From Multifurca ochricompacta (lineage: Eukaryota; Basidiomycota; Agaricomycetes; Russulales; Russulaceae): a stretch of 64,000 nt of DNA. A program made the position numbers and the translations under genes. Numbering within the stretch: position 1 is the stretch's first letter; each line of letters opens with the position of its first letter. The stretch covers positions 372,001 through 436,000 of the forward strand of contig WTXG01000010.1 of assembly GCA_022496185.1 (NCBI GenBank), read 5' to 3'. The notes under the pieces were generated by a model that saw nothing but the letters and a program-made list of their open reading frames with translations, was not told the origin of the DNA and made no database searches. Positions 47,209 to 59,767 of the stretch are shown piece after piece.

Positions 47209-48493
47209 GACGAGTGTGTTGACGATGGATTCTTTGTCGTCGATGACGATGTTGACGGGGTTTGTTTTGGTTTGGTTGGTTGTTGAGAGTTTACGCGGAG
47301 TCTCAATTTGATCAGATACCCCCTTCGGATATTTCCGAGACGAGGATGGAGTTGGGTGGAGTTTTAAGAAGAGCAAGAGTGAGTGTATGCGGATCTATTA
47401 TAGAAGCGAAGCATAACATCAAACATATTTAACCCAAGTACATCCTCTCTCTTTCCCCCCCACACACACCCGCACCTCCCTCGGGTCCTCTCTCAGACTT
47501 TGCTTTTTCGCTGCTCACAACGCAAGTCTCTAAGCGAGTCCATGTTTCTCGAAGCGATATAAACAAACACAAATGGGCAATGCAAATCAAAACAAGACGA
47601 ATCCCCCTTCAGCCGCCCGCGTCGCTTTTCTTTTGGGGCAATCAGCACTCATTCCATGAGAGGTAGGTGAATAGAGACGTACTGAAGTGGACACCACGCT
47701 AGCGCGACACTGCAGTGATGCAGTCATGGCTGCACGGCGGGCGGCATCTCCTTTCCCCGATCAATACCACTACCACCGCGGTCATGGGCTGGGGCGTTAA
47801 AAAACCCCGTAGGGAAAAAGCCTACCAGCCTCACGCGACCCGATCCATTCCCTTCCCCAGAAACCCTGACAGCACGCGTAGTTGGGTTTGGTCAAGGGCG
47901 ATTAGACCGCCGCGGTGGTCAGCTACTTTGGTTTTGGGTCGCCTTTCTGGAAAAAAAAGGACGACCAGTACAAACCCAAAGAAAACCACTACCTCATCGG
48001 AATATTATTAATAACCGAACAAATAGAAAGTGGCACCTTTGGTGGTATTTGTTAACTTTCCTTTAGACGTGGCTGAATAAAGAACTTACCTTGTGTTCGA
48101 AGGGAATCCCGCTGCGCAGCAACCCCCAAAAGTGTGCAGAGCAGCAAACCGGGCCGAACGGTTGCTGTGACTGCCCATTAGTGAGGGCCGCGCATCGTCC
48201 ACCTTCACCCCTTCGAAACCCATGGTGAGTTTTAAATATAACCGGCCATGCGAAGGGACGCTTTGGATAGCAACTTGAAACCGTGCAGACAGCAGTCTGG
48301 CCGAAAGACTGCTATCGATACACTGCCACAAGTGCCACGCCTCGGCAATCCATTCTGGCGGCGGTCCCCTAGAGATGTCAGCCTCCACAAAACCTACCTT
48401 TACTTTATCTTGCATCTCTCTCGCTTCTCGATCACTCTCCCGTCTTTCTGGTGCAAACCTCGCCGCTCGCCTCCTCCCCGCGTGCCAAATGAT
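47209..48493. other. Intergenic, no convincing gene
   Basis: 1.3 kb between the eL14 start and the 3' end of the unknown acidic gene. It includes a C-rich run with cacacacac (47453-47470), likely part of the eL14 promoter region. Short ORFs around 48090-48660 on both strands have no recognisable features. Confidence 0.5.
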
Positions 48494-49509
48494 CTACCCA
48501 TGACGACTTGCGAACGCGTCCTGCAGCGCGTCCCACTCTGCATCATTTTCTGCTGCATGCGTTATTGTCCTGAACTCGGCGAAGAGTTCCTCTTCATAAG
48601 AGATGGACTCGTAGACAAGTATTGGGGTACTTGGCCCACTCCCACTCCCTGGCGGCGTTGATGGTCCCAGGGTTGATGCTGGAGTCGGCGGGCAGAAAAA
48701 GGCTGAGACGGGACTTGCTGCAGGATCCGTAACAGCAAGAAGTCTCGGGGTGGCTCCGAAGTCGTTAAGTCTTGTCTCGAGGTCACTTGGCGTGCTAGTT
48801 TCAGCGTCCCCCTCTACCTCCGGTACTTCGTAGTGCTCTTGATTCTCGGGTTCCCACTCGTACTCGCTTTCTTCCAGGATGTCGGACAGGTCCTGGTGTG
48901 GGTAGGACCCGCTCGTGTCGAGGTGTGCGGACTCTTCCGAGAGCTTCGATGCGGACTGATCCGCTTCATACCCGGGCCCGTACTCATCCTCGGAAGTGGA
49001 ATGGTACGGGCCATATGCACTGTAAACCGGGTTGATGCAAAGATCGCGGTGGGTACGGACGCGTGGGCGGCGGCGGATCGGGTTGAAAGGCATCTCAGTC
49101 TCCTCGATGGCGAATTCATACGGGGTGCCAAAGCTCTCGGATTCACTGACCATCAGCGTGGCTGGGCTGGACGTAGACTTTGTCCAAAGCTTTTTTGCTT
49201 TTCCTGGGAGAATTATCGGACGTCAACTGAGTTTTTCCTGGAGTTAAAGAAATTGGGGGGAGTTAGGAACTGACCTATGACGCGAAGACCGACGTTCTTG
49301 ATGTCGTCGAGGACGGTAGGGACCTGACCTTTGGCGCTGACGGTGTGGAGACGGACGGTGAGACCCTCGTGGAACTTGGGGGTGTACGCTTGCTCAACGT
49401 TGTTGTTCCCAAGGTCCACGACGGTAACGATGGATTGTGAGGTGGCGGTATCACGACGCGCAAACTTGATGGCAAGCTTTGTGGCAGTAGATTGCATGAA
49501 GGTGAACAT
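48494..49509 (-). CDS. Hypothetical acidic protein, two exons
   Basis: Not recognised. Model: ATG 49509, exon 1 to 49275, a 113-nt intron 49274-49162 (gtcagt..cccag), exon 2 to TAG at 48496-48494, 300 residues. The intron is inferred because it joins two open frames in phase. The first ~80 residues look folded (beta-rich, TVVDLGNNNVEQAY, LTVRLHTVS). The remainder is strongly acidic and rich in Ser, Glu and Pro, with no Cys pattern and no membrane segment, so probably disordered. No signal peptide is evident. A nuclear or regulatory adaptor role would be a guess. Confidence 0.6.
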
Positions 49510-52389
49510 GTTTTTTGTTTTTAAAAAAAAAGCAAGTTAATGGTGGGGGTGTTTTTTTTAGGAAAGCTCTGGAAAGATATAACACGGTAGTAAACATGCA
49601 GATGCCAAGGTGTACGTCTTTTATCATCACTTGTCATTTTGGACTATCAGGCTTCAGCATATACGAAGATGATGATTGCCAGCCAGCAGTCACCGGTTCA
49701 ATCGTTTCCCCCATATACAGATGACATGACCGAGTCCTAGTGGTTGCGGCGGGTGGTCATAACCAGTTTTCTGGCGAGGCAGAACTGCAATCCATTTATC
49801 ACTGTTGTTCCCAGTTTTATTTATTTTTATTTTTTCCATGTCTATACAATAACAATATACATAAGGTGTGCGCGCGGGAGGGGGGGATGCGATGCGATAC
49901 GATTTATAATTATGCATACACGTGATCAAAGGGGAGGATGGGATATGGGCAAAACTAACTCATCGTATGATGACCGACCGACCGCCAGGTGGTTTGTGGT
50001 TGTGGTTTGGTTTTTGATGTTTATTTAGCCTCGGAGGGCCACTGGACTGTGGGTCTGGACGGATTCTGAATCCAGGCACCTCAAAGGCGCCCTAAGAGAC
50101 AGATATCCATATCCACATACTGGAATAAAATAATAACAGAGCAGATGAGGATTATTTACGTGTTGTTTTATGTAAGGACTTCTACACATGTTTGGCAATA
50201 TCAAGCTGGTCGCACCGTCCAACAATTTACCCTATGTATGAATGCGAGGGAAAAGAGACTGAGGGCATAAATAAGACTTCGAATGAGGGTGTTGTGCTTT
50301 GTACTTGCGAATCCGCTGATTACGTTTGACCTTGTCAAGAAGTTCTTTAGCACACCACAGAGAAAAAGAGAGGGAGAGGGAGATAAATGTCGTTTGATTT
50401 GATTTCTGCTCCTATGTACCCTTATATACTCGTAGAGAGACCTAATAATGAAGCAGAAAGAGGAGGAAATCAAACCAGGCAATAAAGACGGAGAGGTGAA
50501 GACGGAGAGGTAATATGAAACTGATTTTTTCAAGGATTTTTAAGGAATGGACAGGCAGGCAGCCCGGAATAGCTCATTAATTGGTGTAGTAAGAAGAATC
50601 AGATAGGAGTGAGTTCGACCATGAATGGCGGATAGCTGAAGGTTTCATAATGATATCCTTACAACGATACGGCGATATGCGATCACGTGATCGCTTGTAG
50701 GACTTTATTTTTTCTTTTGTTGTGCCTGTTTCATCATCATCAGAACTGTGTCAGTACTCCTGACAAACAACAGAATGGTAGACCATGTTACAGGTAGTCT
50801 ATGCCACTGCCACCCATGCACCTCCTGTAATAGTGGTCTACTGTTCTATTCTAGTTTGATAAGTCTGTTGGTAATGAGCCATTTGGTGGGCATGCAAGGG
50901 CACAGGAAATAAAGTGGATTTCCTGAGATGAGTGACTTAGTGAGTATACAAGGAGCTCAAGACTAAGGAGTCTGAGCTCAGAGGTAATGTCTTAAATACA
51001 AGAACCCTTTGATGACGTCTATACTACTAGAAACTTTGAATAGTGACGCTTGAGGACCGCTGCCTAGGTGTGTAAGGGCCGAGAGCGTACAAGTCACCTG
51101 GCCTTCAGCCGTAACCTCCAATCGGGTTCCATTCGAGGGAAGTGCAGGGGCAGGGGTTAAGAGGCTTCGAGTCCATGACATGAACACACGCCACTCAACG
51201 ACCAAGATGGCTCTCAAGTTGGCAGTGTGTCATGTTCTCCGGAACTTTAACGTGACGTTCTTAATTTACAAGGGTTTGTATCTTTGTATCTTCTTTTCGG
51301 TTTGCAAAGCAGCATTGCCATTATACGTTGGCGAAGCGAAGCGGAGGGTGTGTTGTTTGGCCCTATCACGGCTCACATTTATCATATCAATCATATATCT
51401 CGGCTCTCCTCTCCTCTCTTCCCCCCCCCCCCCTTTTTTTTTTGTGGTCCTATGTATGTATTGACAAATTCCGGAAAGAACACGATGCGAGAAAGGAACT
51501 TAGGAATGGTTTGAGAGTGTTGGATGGATGGGTCCGTTGTTATGGTATCAGGCTTTGTTGGGATCACAATCTTCAAATCGTCAATCGCCAATCACTCACT
51601 CGGCTTGATATTGCTAGGCCACGCACGTCATGCACCCATGCCTCATTCCGCAGCCATGCAATGCAATTACATGTTTTTTTTATTTTTATTTTTATTTTTT
51701 GTGTGTGCGCGCCGATCATTTGTGAAGGGTGTACCTACTGATTAGGTTTGAAATTGAAATTAGGGGGATGTCAGTCAGAGATTGTCAGTCAGCAACTCAC
51801 GAAGGATGTGGGGCCTACCCTACCGCCGCCCCCCGAATTGTCTTTAACGCCGAGCCGAAAGATGAGTCATCCTTAATGCCGAAATAATTGAATTGAATTC
51901 CGTTGCAGGTGGGAATTCGTAAAACAAGGCCTTGACTCATCTCAACAATAATACCCACTCAGGAGGGAGTGGGTCTCCTCTAAAACAGCAAGGGAAGGGA
52001 GAGATATGAGGTGTGAGGTGTCAAGCTTCTCAAGCCTGCACAGCAAGTCAGTCAGTCATGGCGGGGCAGGGCGCTCTCCCGTCCTGCGTGTGTGTGTGTG
52101 TGTATGTGTAACTGAACTTGCCCCGGTTCAGGCTACCGAGGTAGCATGTGTTGGAATGTCCGGTTCTGATTCTAGTTATGTGGTATCGGTATCGGCATCT
52201 GCATAAGAAGACAAGACAGGACAAGAGTCTTGATTCCCGTGTCCGAAGAGTGTCCGCCGCGCTCCCTTATATTTCCTCCCTTCCACCCTCCCTCTCTTGC
52301 TCCCTCCCCCTTCCCCTTCCCCTTTCACTCTTCCTATCCCCTTTCCCTACCCAAACAACATTCAAAGCTAGAGCCTTCACAGGGTTATT
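49510..52389. other. Long intergenic region, no gene seen
   Basis: 2.9 kb between two divergent genes. It contains a run of C then T near 51421-51441, a T-rich stretch near 51670-51700, a (TG)n microsatellite around 52088-52103 and pyrimidine tracts just upstream of the dehydrogenase (52270-52350). A small imperfect hairpin is listed separately. Many short ORFs, none with domain content. Confidence 0.5.
50769..50848. repeat. Small imperfect inverted repeat (MITE-like hairpin)
   Basis: acagaatggtagaccatgtt acagg at about 50769-50793 is matched, inverted, by cctgtaatagtggtctactgt at about 50824-50845, with a loop of about 30 bp. A folded stem of roughly 20 pairs with a few mismatches is expected. 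No target duplication could be settled, so a transposon origin is only a possibility. Confidence 0.45.
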
Positions 52390-53852
52390 ATGGGTTCCCT
52401 CATCTCTTTAGCGCAACAGTCTTATCCTCCTCATCCTACCTGGAGTGCCAACGACATACCAGACCTCACGGGGAAGGTCGCCATCGTCACTGGTACGTTA
52501 CATTGTCTTTTTTGGGGAGGAGAGGTGGGACTCCCGATTGTGTTGCTCAACCGCGGGCGATGTAGGCGGTAATACTGGTGTTGGGAGGGAAACTGTCAAA
52601 GTACGTTTTTTTTGTTTTTGCCCCACCCCTTACCTTTTCCCCCCTTCACCTGTCTGCGCGTCCTTGGACAAGTACTGAAGTCACTTGTAACAGGAGCTCT
52701 TGAACCACAATGCAAAAGTCTACCTCGCCGCGCGTAGTACAGCCAAGGCGATTGATGCGATCAAGGAGCTGAAGGATGAGACTGGGAAAGAGGCCAACTT
52801 TCTGCAGCTCGATCTCGCAGATCTGCTTTCAGTACGCAAGTCAGCAACCGATTTCCTCGTGTGCGCTCTCCTTCCTTTTTTCTTTTTTGATCCGATGTGG
52901 TGTTGAAAAGGTTATGTTTTGCCACATTCAGTAAGGAAACACAATTACATATCTTGGTCAATAACGCGTGAGTTCCTTGATTGGGTCTAGCGTGATGGGG
53001 GGGCAGGAGGGCGCATGTGAATCCGTTGGGCTGACAAGAAAGTGCTAATTTTACAGAGGCGTGATGATATGCCCGAAAGAGGATATCACGGCACAAAAGT
53101 TTGATCAACAGTTTGGCACGAATGTGATTGGTACGATCCATGCTTCTCGTTTTTGTGTTCGTATTCACGGGGGGGGGGGTGAATGGCAGGCCACTGGCTT
53201 TTCACGCAGTTGCTCTTGCCCGCATTATTTGCGGCTACGGATGCGTCACCTACACAGGAGAAAGCACGTGTCGTGACGGTCTCATCATCTGCCAATTACC
53301 TCACAAAGGGGCTCGACTTTGAGGCATTCGTGGATGGGCCAAAGCGGAGGACATATGAGATATGGGAACTGTATAACAAAAGTAAATTCGTGAGTGAACC
53401 CCAAATTTCACACACTATTGTTGTTGTTCCTGTTCGCTGACTCTGGGTCTCGGTTTGGGTAAAAGGGTAATGTTGTAGTAGCGCGTGAGCTGGCGCGGCG
53501 GCATGGGGACAAGATCGTATCGACAAGCCTTAATCCGGGAAATATCAAGTCGGATCTTCAACGCAACATGCCCAGATGGCAGCTAGCTTTGATAGTGGGT
53601 CACCGCCCTCTTACTTGGTGTTGCTATTAGTCTGACTGTGGCTGGACACGAACACAGAGTTGGATGTTGTACCCGGTGTCATACGGTGCTCTGACGCAGT
53701 TATACTGTGCGACGGCGCCAGCTGTGGCTGATTTGAATGGACACTTCTTCATACCATGGGCCAGGAGTGGTAAGCCTCATCCAGATGCGGAGGATCCCCA
53801 AATTGGGGAGAAGTTGTGGACTTGGCTGGAAGAGGAGACGAAGAAGTATTGA
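52390..53852 (+). CDS. Short-chain dehydrogenase/reductase (SDR)
   Basis: About 310 residues in some eight exons, ATG 52390 to TGA 53850-53852. A Rossmann fold starts at [10 protein letters not shown], and the cofactor loop GGNTGVGRE is joined across the first intron. Later motifs are YLAARS (favouring NADP), [14 protein letters not shown](G), the catalytic Ser in VTVSSSAN (near 53280) and the catalytic YNKSK (Tyr-x3-Lys, near 53373), then [13 protein letters not shown]. This is the classical SDR set as in retinol-dehydrogenase-like fungal enzymes that oxidise or reduce alcohols and ketones. The substrate cannot be told. No frame break seen. Confidence 0.92.
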
Positions 53853-54124
53853 TGATGATGATGACGATGACGCAATACTTTTATTTTACTTTCTTTCTTT
53901 TTCATTTTTCTATATGGAAAGAAATAATGGAAGAGGTGTATCACGTGTTTACCACGTGGACGTGTTTTTCAATTGCAATTTATCGCAACGGCAACAACAA
54001 CAACAACCACAACCATGAAGTCCCATAGAGCGAGCGAGCGAGCGCGCATGAGGCATGACACGACGTGACATGACATGACACGAATATCAGGGTTTCATCC
54101 CCTTCTTTGCTACTCACTCCCACC

Positions 54125-57100
54125 ATGCCCAGTTATAACAATCTCCCTTCCCCTACAGACCTCGCCTCTGGCCTCATTCGCTCCATTCGTACCGCCCACG
54201 GCTTCGAGGACGATCAGTCAACTCCTGCTCCAGCCTTCCTCGAGCTCCGTGGAAAACTAGAGCGCGCTCTCGAGCGGTAAGTGCTTACCTCTTCTGGTCC
54301 TCCACGTTTTTTACCCTTTCCCACCTTCCGTAACAGGTTATCCAGCGACTTATACAACAAAAAGACCCATTTTTTACTCGAGTTTATTCAAAACGCGGAT
54401 GATAACGCGTATGCAGATGGTGTCACACCCACATTGCACCTTCGGATTGAGGACCGTCTCGTTCTTTTTGAATGTAACGAGCTCGGTTTCTCGGCTGATA
54501 ATGTCAAGGCTATATGCGACATTGGGGCCAGCACCAAAACTCGTGAAAAGTCAACACGTGGTTTCATTGGTACGCTTTTCCTTCTCCTCCCCACGCGCAT
54601 ATATCTCAAAAAAAAAAAAACGCAACGCAGGCGAGAAGGGCATTGGTTTCAAGTCTGTCTTTACCATTGCCGACCAGGTGCACATCACCTCTGGCCCATA
54701 CTCGTTCCATTTTGATAAGAATGCGCCACTCGGTATGATCACACCCGTTTTGGGTACTATGTATCCCACCAAGCGTGGCTGGACCACGTTTCACTTGCAT
54801 CTTGCGCCCACTGAGAATGGAAAAGAACTTAGCACCCAACTACGTGATGTCCGCCCAACGCTACTCCTCTTCCTTCGCCAACTCCGTGCCCTCGATATCG
54901 CTGTCCCTGACGTCCCCCAGAACGGTGCGATCCAGGTGCAACGCATCGATGGCCCTGGTGACGATGAAGTGACTTTGGAGCGCATAGAGGCCGGAGGGGA
55001 ATATAAGGTGGAGAGGTATGTGTTGGTAAGACACCTTGCCAAAACTCCCACCAGAGTGCCTGGTAGGGAAGGTGTCCAACAGAGCGAGATTGTTTTGGCG
55101 TTTCCGGTCACGGAAAATCACGAGCCTGTGATGGAGAAGCAGGACGTTCATGCTTTCTTACCCTTGCGATGCTATGGGTTCAACGTACGCTTCTGGTCTT
55201 CTTCTTTTCCTTCTCTTGAGCGTATATGGTGTGCTGAGATGTGCCATTGAAAAAAGTTCGTCATTCAGGCAGACTTTATTACCTCGGCCAGCAGGGAGGA
55301 TATCCTGGAGCAGAACTCGTGGAATGTCTCCCTTCGTGGAAGCATCGTCGATACGTTCCTTCTTGCCGTTAGCCGCTTTGCAGAGCATCCCATCCTTCGC
55401 AATGTTTGGTTCCGTTACCTGCCCGGGTCAATCGCTGATAGCTTCTTCTGCTCATTGAGCACAAGGTGATGTCCGAGCTTGAACGGAGGCCAATCCTTCG
55501 TTCATCTGATGGCACATACTCCCGTGCATCTCAACTTCTCGTCCTAACCCCGTCCTTCTGTGAAGACTCGGGTGCCCCGCTCATTCCTGAGCGTACCTCC
55601 CTCGAGGGCTGTGTTATCTTTCGTCCGATTATGACATACAAAGCGATGGACATATCCTTCATCGCCTTGGCGTGCGCGATATGACGAATGATGAATTCCT
55701 TGCGGGCCTCGCCATCATGGACCGGGCTGAGATGTTTGGCGCACAGAGTGATGTATGGCACACCAACGTGGCGACCTGCATCCTGCGCTTACCAAAGCCA
55801 ACTATTATTGGAACGGCCGTTCATGCCGAAGTGCTCCCATTGCGCATCCTCCCGTTGCGCAACGGCACCTGGGCCCCGGCGTTTTCCGCATCCAGGTTTA
55901 CATTCCCGCCGGCGGGAGTGAACATACCGGATGACCTCGACTTGCAGAGCATCGCACCAGGGATCTCTGCATTTTCGCCACGATATCAGCTCTTCGTCCG
56001 ACTTGGTGTCACGAAGCCGACCCTGTATCGATTGCGAACAAATTCTGTCCGCCTCGGGCCCGCGGACCGTCGCTGCGCGTGTCACTCACGCACGCTTCTT
56101 CTTTGATTATCGCGCGGTCCACGGCATGCCTCAAGCTATGCGCCTGAGGCTCGTTGATGAGCGCGGTGAGGCTGCACAGGGCGACGAGTTGTATTTGGAT
56201 ATACCGGGAGTAAACGGTGCGCTTTCGCTCCGTGATGCGCTTTCCCCTGCGGTGCGCTTTCTTCATCCCGATTACTTTTCCTCGTACCCCAACGCGAACA
56301 ACGGTAACGATGTGAGTGGCGAAGATGATGATGAGGCCAATGCCAATGAAGTCGGAGATACTCGAAACGAATGGCTCGAGTGGCTTCGTGATCGTGTCGG
56401 CCTCAACGATATCCCGCGCGTCCTCAACGGCCACCTTGATCCAGACCTCCTCGACTCTGCTTCGGGGCCCAAGGGTCGCGAACTTCTTCTCTCCTTGCGC
56501 GCGTGGTGGCCCAGGCTTGCCCAGCGCCTGACCGAGACGGGCGCACGGGCACTCGGTGCGATCTCCATAGCAGGACGGCGTCTTGACACCTTATACTTGC
56601 GCCGTGGGGCTCTTGCGAGAGCCGGTGAGGCGCTTGAACTGCCGTGTGTTCCTGTGGATGACCCCGAGGATCGTGCTTGGGACTTTCTGGCTCAGCTTGG
56701 CGTCGCGACGCGCATGAACGCATCACTTTTCGTGAACAAGCTTTTGCATATGCAAGGGAGGGGCGAGAAGGACGGTGAAGCCGTCGAGGAAATCTATAAG
56801 CAACTCGATGCGCGATTCGATGAGGATGAGACGTTTATCAGGTAATGTGGCTGGCTGCGTTTTGTTGTCAACTTGGGCTCTGATTCTTTGTGTGCGTGGG
56901 TGTGTGTGTTTGTGTGTGGATGCAGAAACGCGTTCAATGAGCATCCGATCATACTCGTCTTTGTCAACAGCGAGGAGGAACGTCTCTGGCTACGCAAGAC
57001 AGATGTCTTTTGGCACGGTCCACCGTCGATGACATCAAAGGCTATCATCAGTCGCTCGTATCCGCGTCTCAGCAATTTCTTCTTCCACAAACTAGGTATC

Positions 57101-59143
57101 ACCAATGCGCCATCGTACGCTCTGGTCGATGAGCTTCGCTTGATCGAGAGGAGGTGGCAGCGCATGCTGATACCAATTGGGGTGCAAGAGCACGTCGCCG
57201 ACATTCTCGCAGACATTAGCGACATAATAAAGGAGGACACGTCGAACGTGCCCCCGTCGTTGTCGACACTCGCGGAGATTCCTGTGTTCCCTGTGTCTGT
57301 TCCCGCGGAAGGCATCTTCCTTCGAGGCGTTGGGGCGTTTTACGTGCCCGATAGGTCTGGGAAGTACGCGGACGTCTTCCGCGAGCGTGTCGGGCTCTTG
57401 GCGCTCCCGGACTCTGTGCCTATCGCGCGGATCCGCCCATTGCTGGAGTCGGATATATTTAAGGACAAGATACGCTATCTGGAGTCAGAAGTCACGAAAC
57501 GATCTGTACCGCAGGGCAGGCGTGTGCTGGACTCGGATGCGACGGAGCTGTATTCGAGCAGGGTTGAGTATGTCACAAGACTCGTGTACCACAACAACAA
57601 GTCGGATCTTCCTCCCCAGCAAGCCAAGATGCTCGCCAAGCTGCGCAAGATCAACGTGATCAGTGTGCAATCGATCACCACCACACTTTCACTCGGCCCG
57701 TGCAAAGAGACGACTTTGGAGGATGTGTCGTGTGAAGAGACTGATGATAAGTTCACCGTGTTCGTCAGCCTCAGGGGAAGCTCAGGAAGGTCAATCAACC
57801 CGTCCGTCTGCAGGGCGCTCTCGCGCCGGCTGGATGTCGACTTTATGTCGTTCTTCGCCTGCATAGCGAGCACGGTCGACACGGTTAGCCAACTCTTCGA
57901 GTTGGAGGGTGTCGAGGAAATTCCAGTCGTCGATGACGATCAAGACCGGTCCTGGCTGGAGGCGATCAGGCACCCGGACATGCCCGTTTGCCCACACCAG
58001 TTATTGTCGTCCCAGAGAGGACGTCTCCGAGCCCACCGCCAGCGCCAGCACCAGTACCAGCACCAACACTAGCAACAGCACCAACACTAGCACCAGCACC
58101 AGCACCAGCACCATCATCATCACCAGCACCAGCATCAGGACCATCACCTCCTAGCCCGCCTCTGAGGTCCCCGACTGAGGTCCCCGTACATGAAGCGGAG
58201 CAAGACCGTTTCCCACCATTGGGCACAGGGCCTTCCAGCAGGCTGCGCCGCTCGCCTTCATTGTCGTCTTCCACTTCCTCGTCTTTCCGTCAGTCACCTT
58301 TGAATGGAAGGCAGAGACGGCGATCGCGGGCGCAAAGTTCTGTTGGAGTCTCAGAGCATTCTCAGTTTATGCAGCCCATAGCGCCGGGAATGAATGTGAA
58401 TAATAATGGAACAATGCTGCGAGAGACGGGTATGATGGGCAGGCTCGCTACGCAGGCGGGAGCGTTTTTAAATGGACATTCGATGGTGCCAGGAGGAGGT
58501 CCTGGGGGGCCTGTGTGGAATCTTAATAACATGCCAATGGGCACGGATGAAACGGATTTGGTGGGGATCATGGGCGAGCATTTTGTACGTCTCGTCACGT
58601 CACGTCACGTCACACCTTGCAACTTCCACACCTCAGTTCATCTCATCTCATCTCATCTCATTATTTTAGGTATACAAACTACTCGTTCGGATGTTGGATG
58701 ACTTTGGACCCGATAATTGGACAAGCGAATTACGTCATCATGTTCCGGGATTCACGCCGTTTCGGGGACAGGCTTACGCAGATTTCACTTATTTGGATTC
58801 GCAGGGTCAATTGACGAGGGCTTGGTTTGGACCTGAGAAGGCGGCGGGAGTGTGGCAAGGTCGTTGGCCGAAGTATCACATCGAGGTCAAATCTACGCGT
58901 GGAGAAGAGAATGAACCGTTCCATGTGAGTAGGATTCAGATGGCTACTGCTTTTGCGTTTGCGGAGCGTGGGTTGGGGATGCCTTGTCCGGATATATATG
59001 TCATTGTGAGGGTATCGAGGATAGGGATGCCGGAACCGTCGTATGTGGTTTATACGGACCCGCATCGGGGGTTATTCTTGGGACATCTGCAGTATGCGGT
59101 TGATATCTTTCTTCAGCGTAACAATCTATTATTGAGGCAATGA
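54125..59143 (+). CDS. NO VEIN-like protein: GHKL ATPase domain and C-terminal DUF3883
   Basis: Large protein of about 1,500 residues, ATG 54125 to TGA 59141-59143. The N-terminal GHKL (HSP90-like) ATPase has the N-box FIQNADDN (54390), DIGASTK and EKGIGFKSVF across short introns. A long helical middle follows, then an Ala/Pro low-complexity linker (about 58000-58170), and a C-terminal DUF3883 domain whose YHIEVKSTRG (near 58880) resembles the E-x-K of PD-(D/E)XK nucleases. This arrangement matches plant NO VEIN and fungal relatives; the biochemical role is unknown. Five places need one extra base to keep the frame: near 55454, 55594, 56013, 56042 and 57988. All fit lost homopolymer bases, but real decay cannot be excluded without reads. 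Confidence 0.85.
58040..58145 (+). repeat. Degenerate CAGCAC/CAACAC hexanucleotide repeat
   Basis: About 105 bp built from repeats of cagcac, cagtac and caacac, in the linker of the NO VEIN-like gene. In the gene's frame they encode an Ala/Pro-rich, presumably flexible, tether between the helical body and DUF3883. Length is likely polymorphic between strains. Confidence 0.8.
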
Positions 59144-59331
59144 GAAGTAGAGGGTGGAGTGGGGTGGGGTGAGTGGGTGGTTTTTTTTTTTTTAATACAA
59201 ACACGCGTATTTTTTTTATGATGATGATGATAATGATGATGATTGTATGATTTTAAAAGTTAAGATGTACTCTGAAGTATGGGGTAGGGTACTACGAAAC
59301 CACGAACTAACTACCCCCTACCTACGATCAT

Positions 59332-59732
59332 CTATCTCATCAACATCAACGCAGAAAACTCGTCCGCTGGTGGAACGTCACTATCCGCTAACCGTCTCAA
59401 AGTATCGTTCAACACTGTCTCAGGAGAAGTGAGGAAGGCGCCAGTGAGGCGGTTTTTGTTGTTGATGGGGTCGAGTAACCGTTGGAGTTTTACCACTGCT
59501 TTGATTAATGTAGGTATAGAAGGAGATGGAGTGGAGGAGGTGGAGTGGGAATTAAAGGAGGAGGAGGAGGATGTGCGTTGGCGGGAGACGAGATGACCGA
59601 ATAAGACGGTCAAATCGAAAGAGAGGTTTATACCTTCTGTCAATCGAGTTCGATATTCGTTTAGTGAAATTTTAATCATTTTTAATCCTGGTATTATGAG
59701 CGATTCAAATCTTGTGAGAGTATCTTCTATCG

Positions 59733-59767
<35 letters not shown>

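Noticed and set aside
57966..58274. Gly/Ala-rich minus-strand ORF
   Set aside because: Shadow of the CAGCAC repeat in the NO VEIN-like gene.
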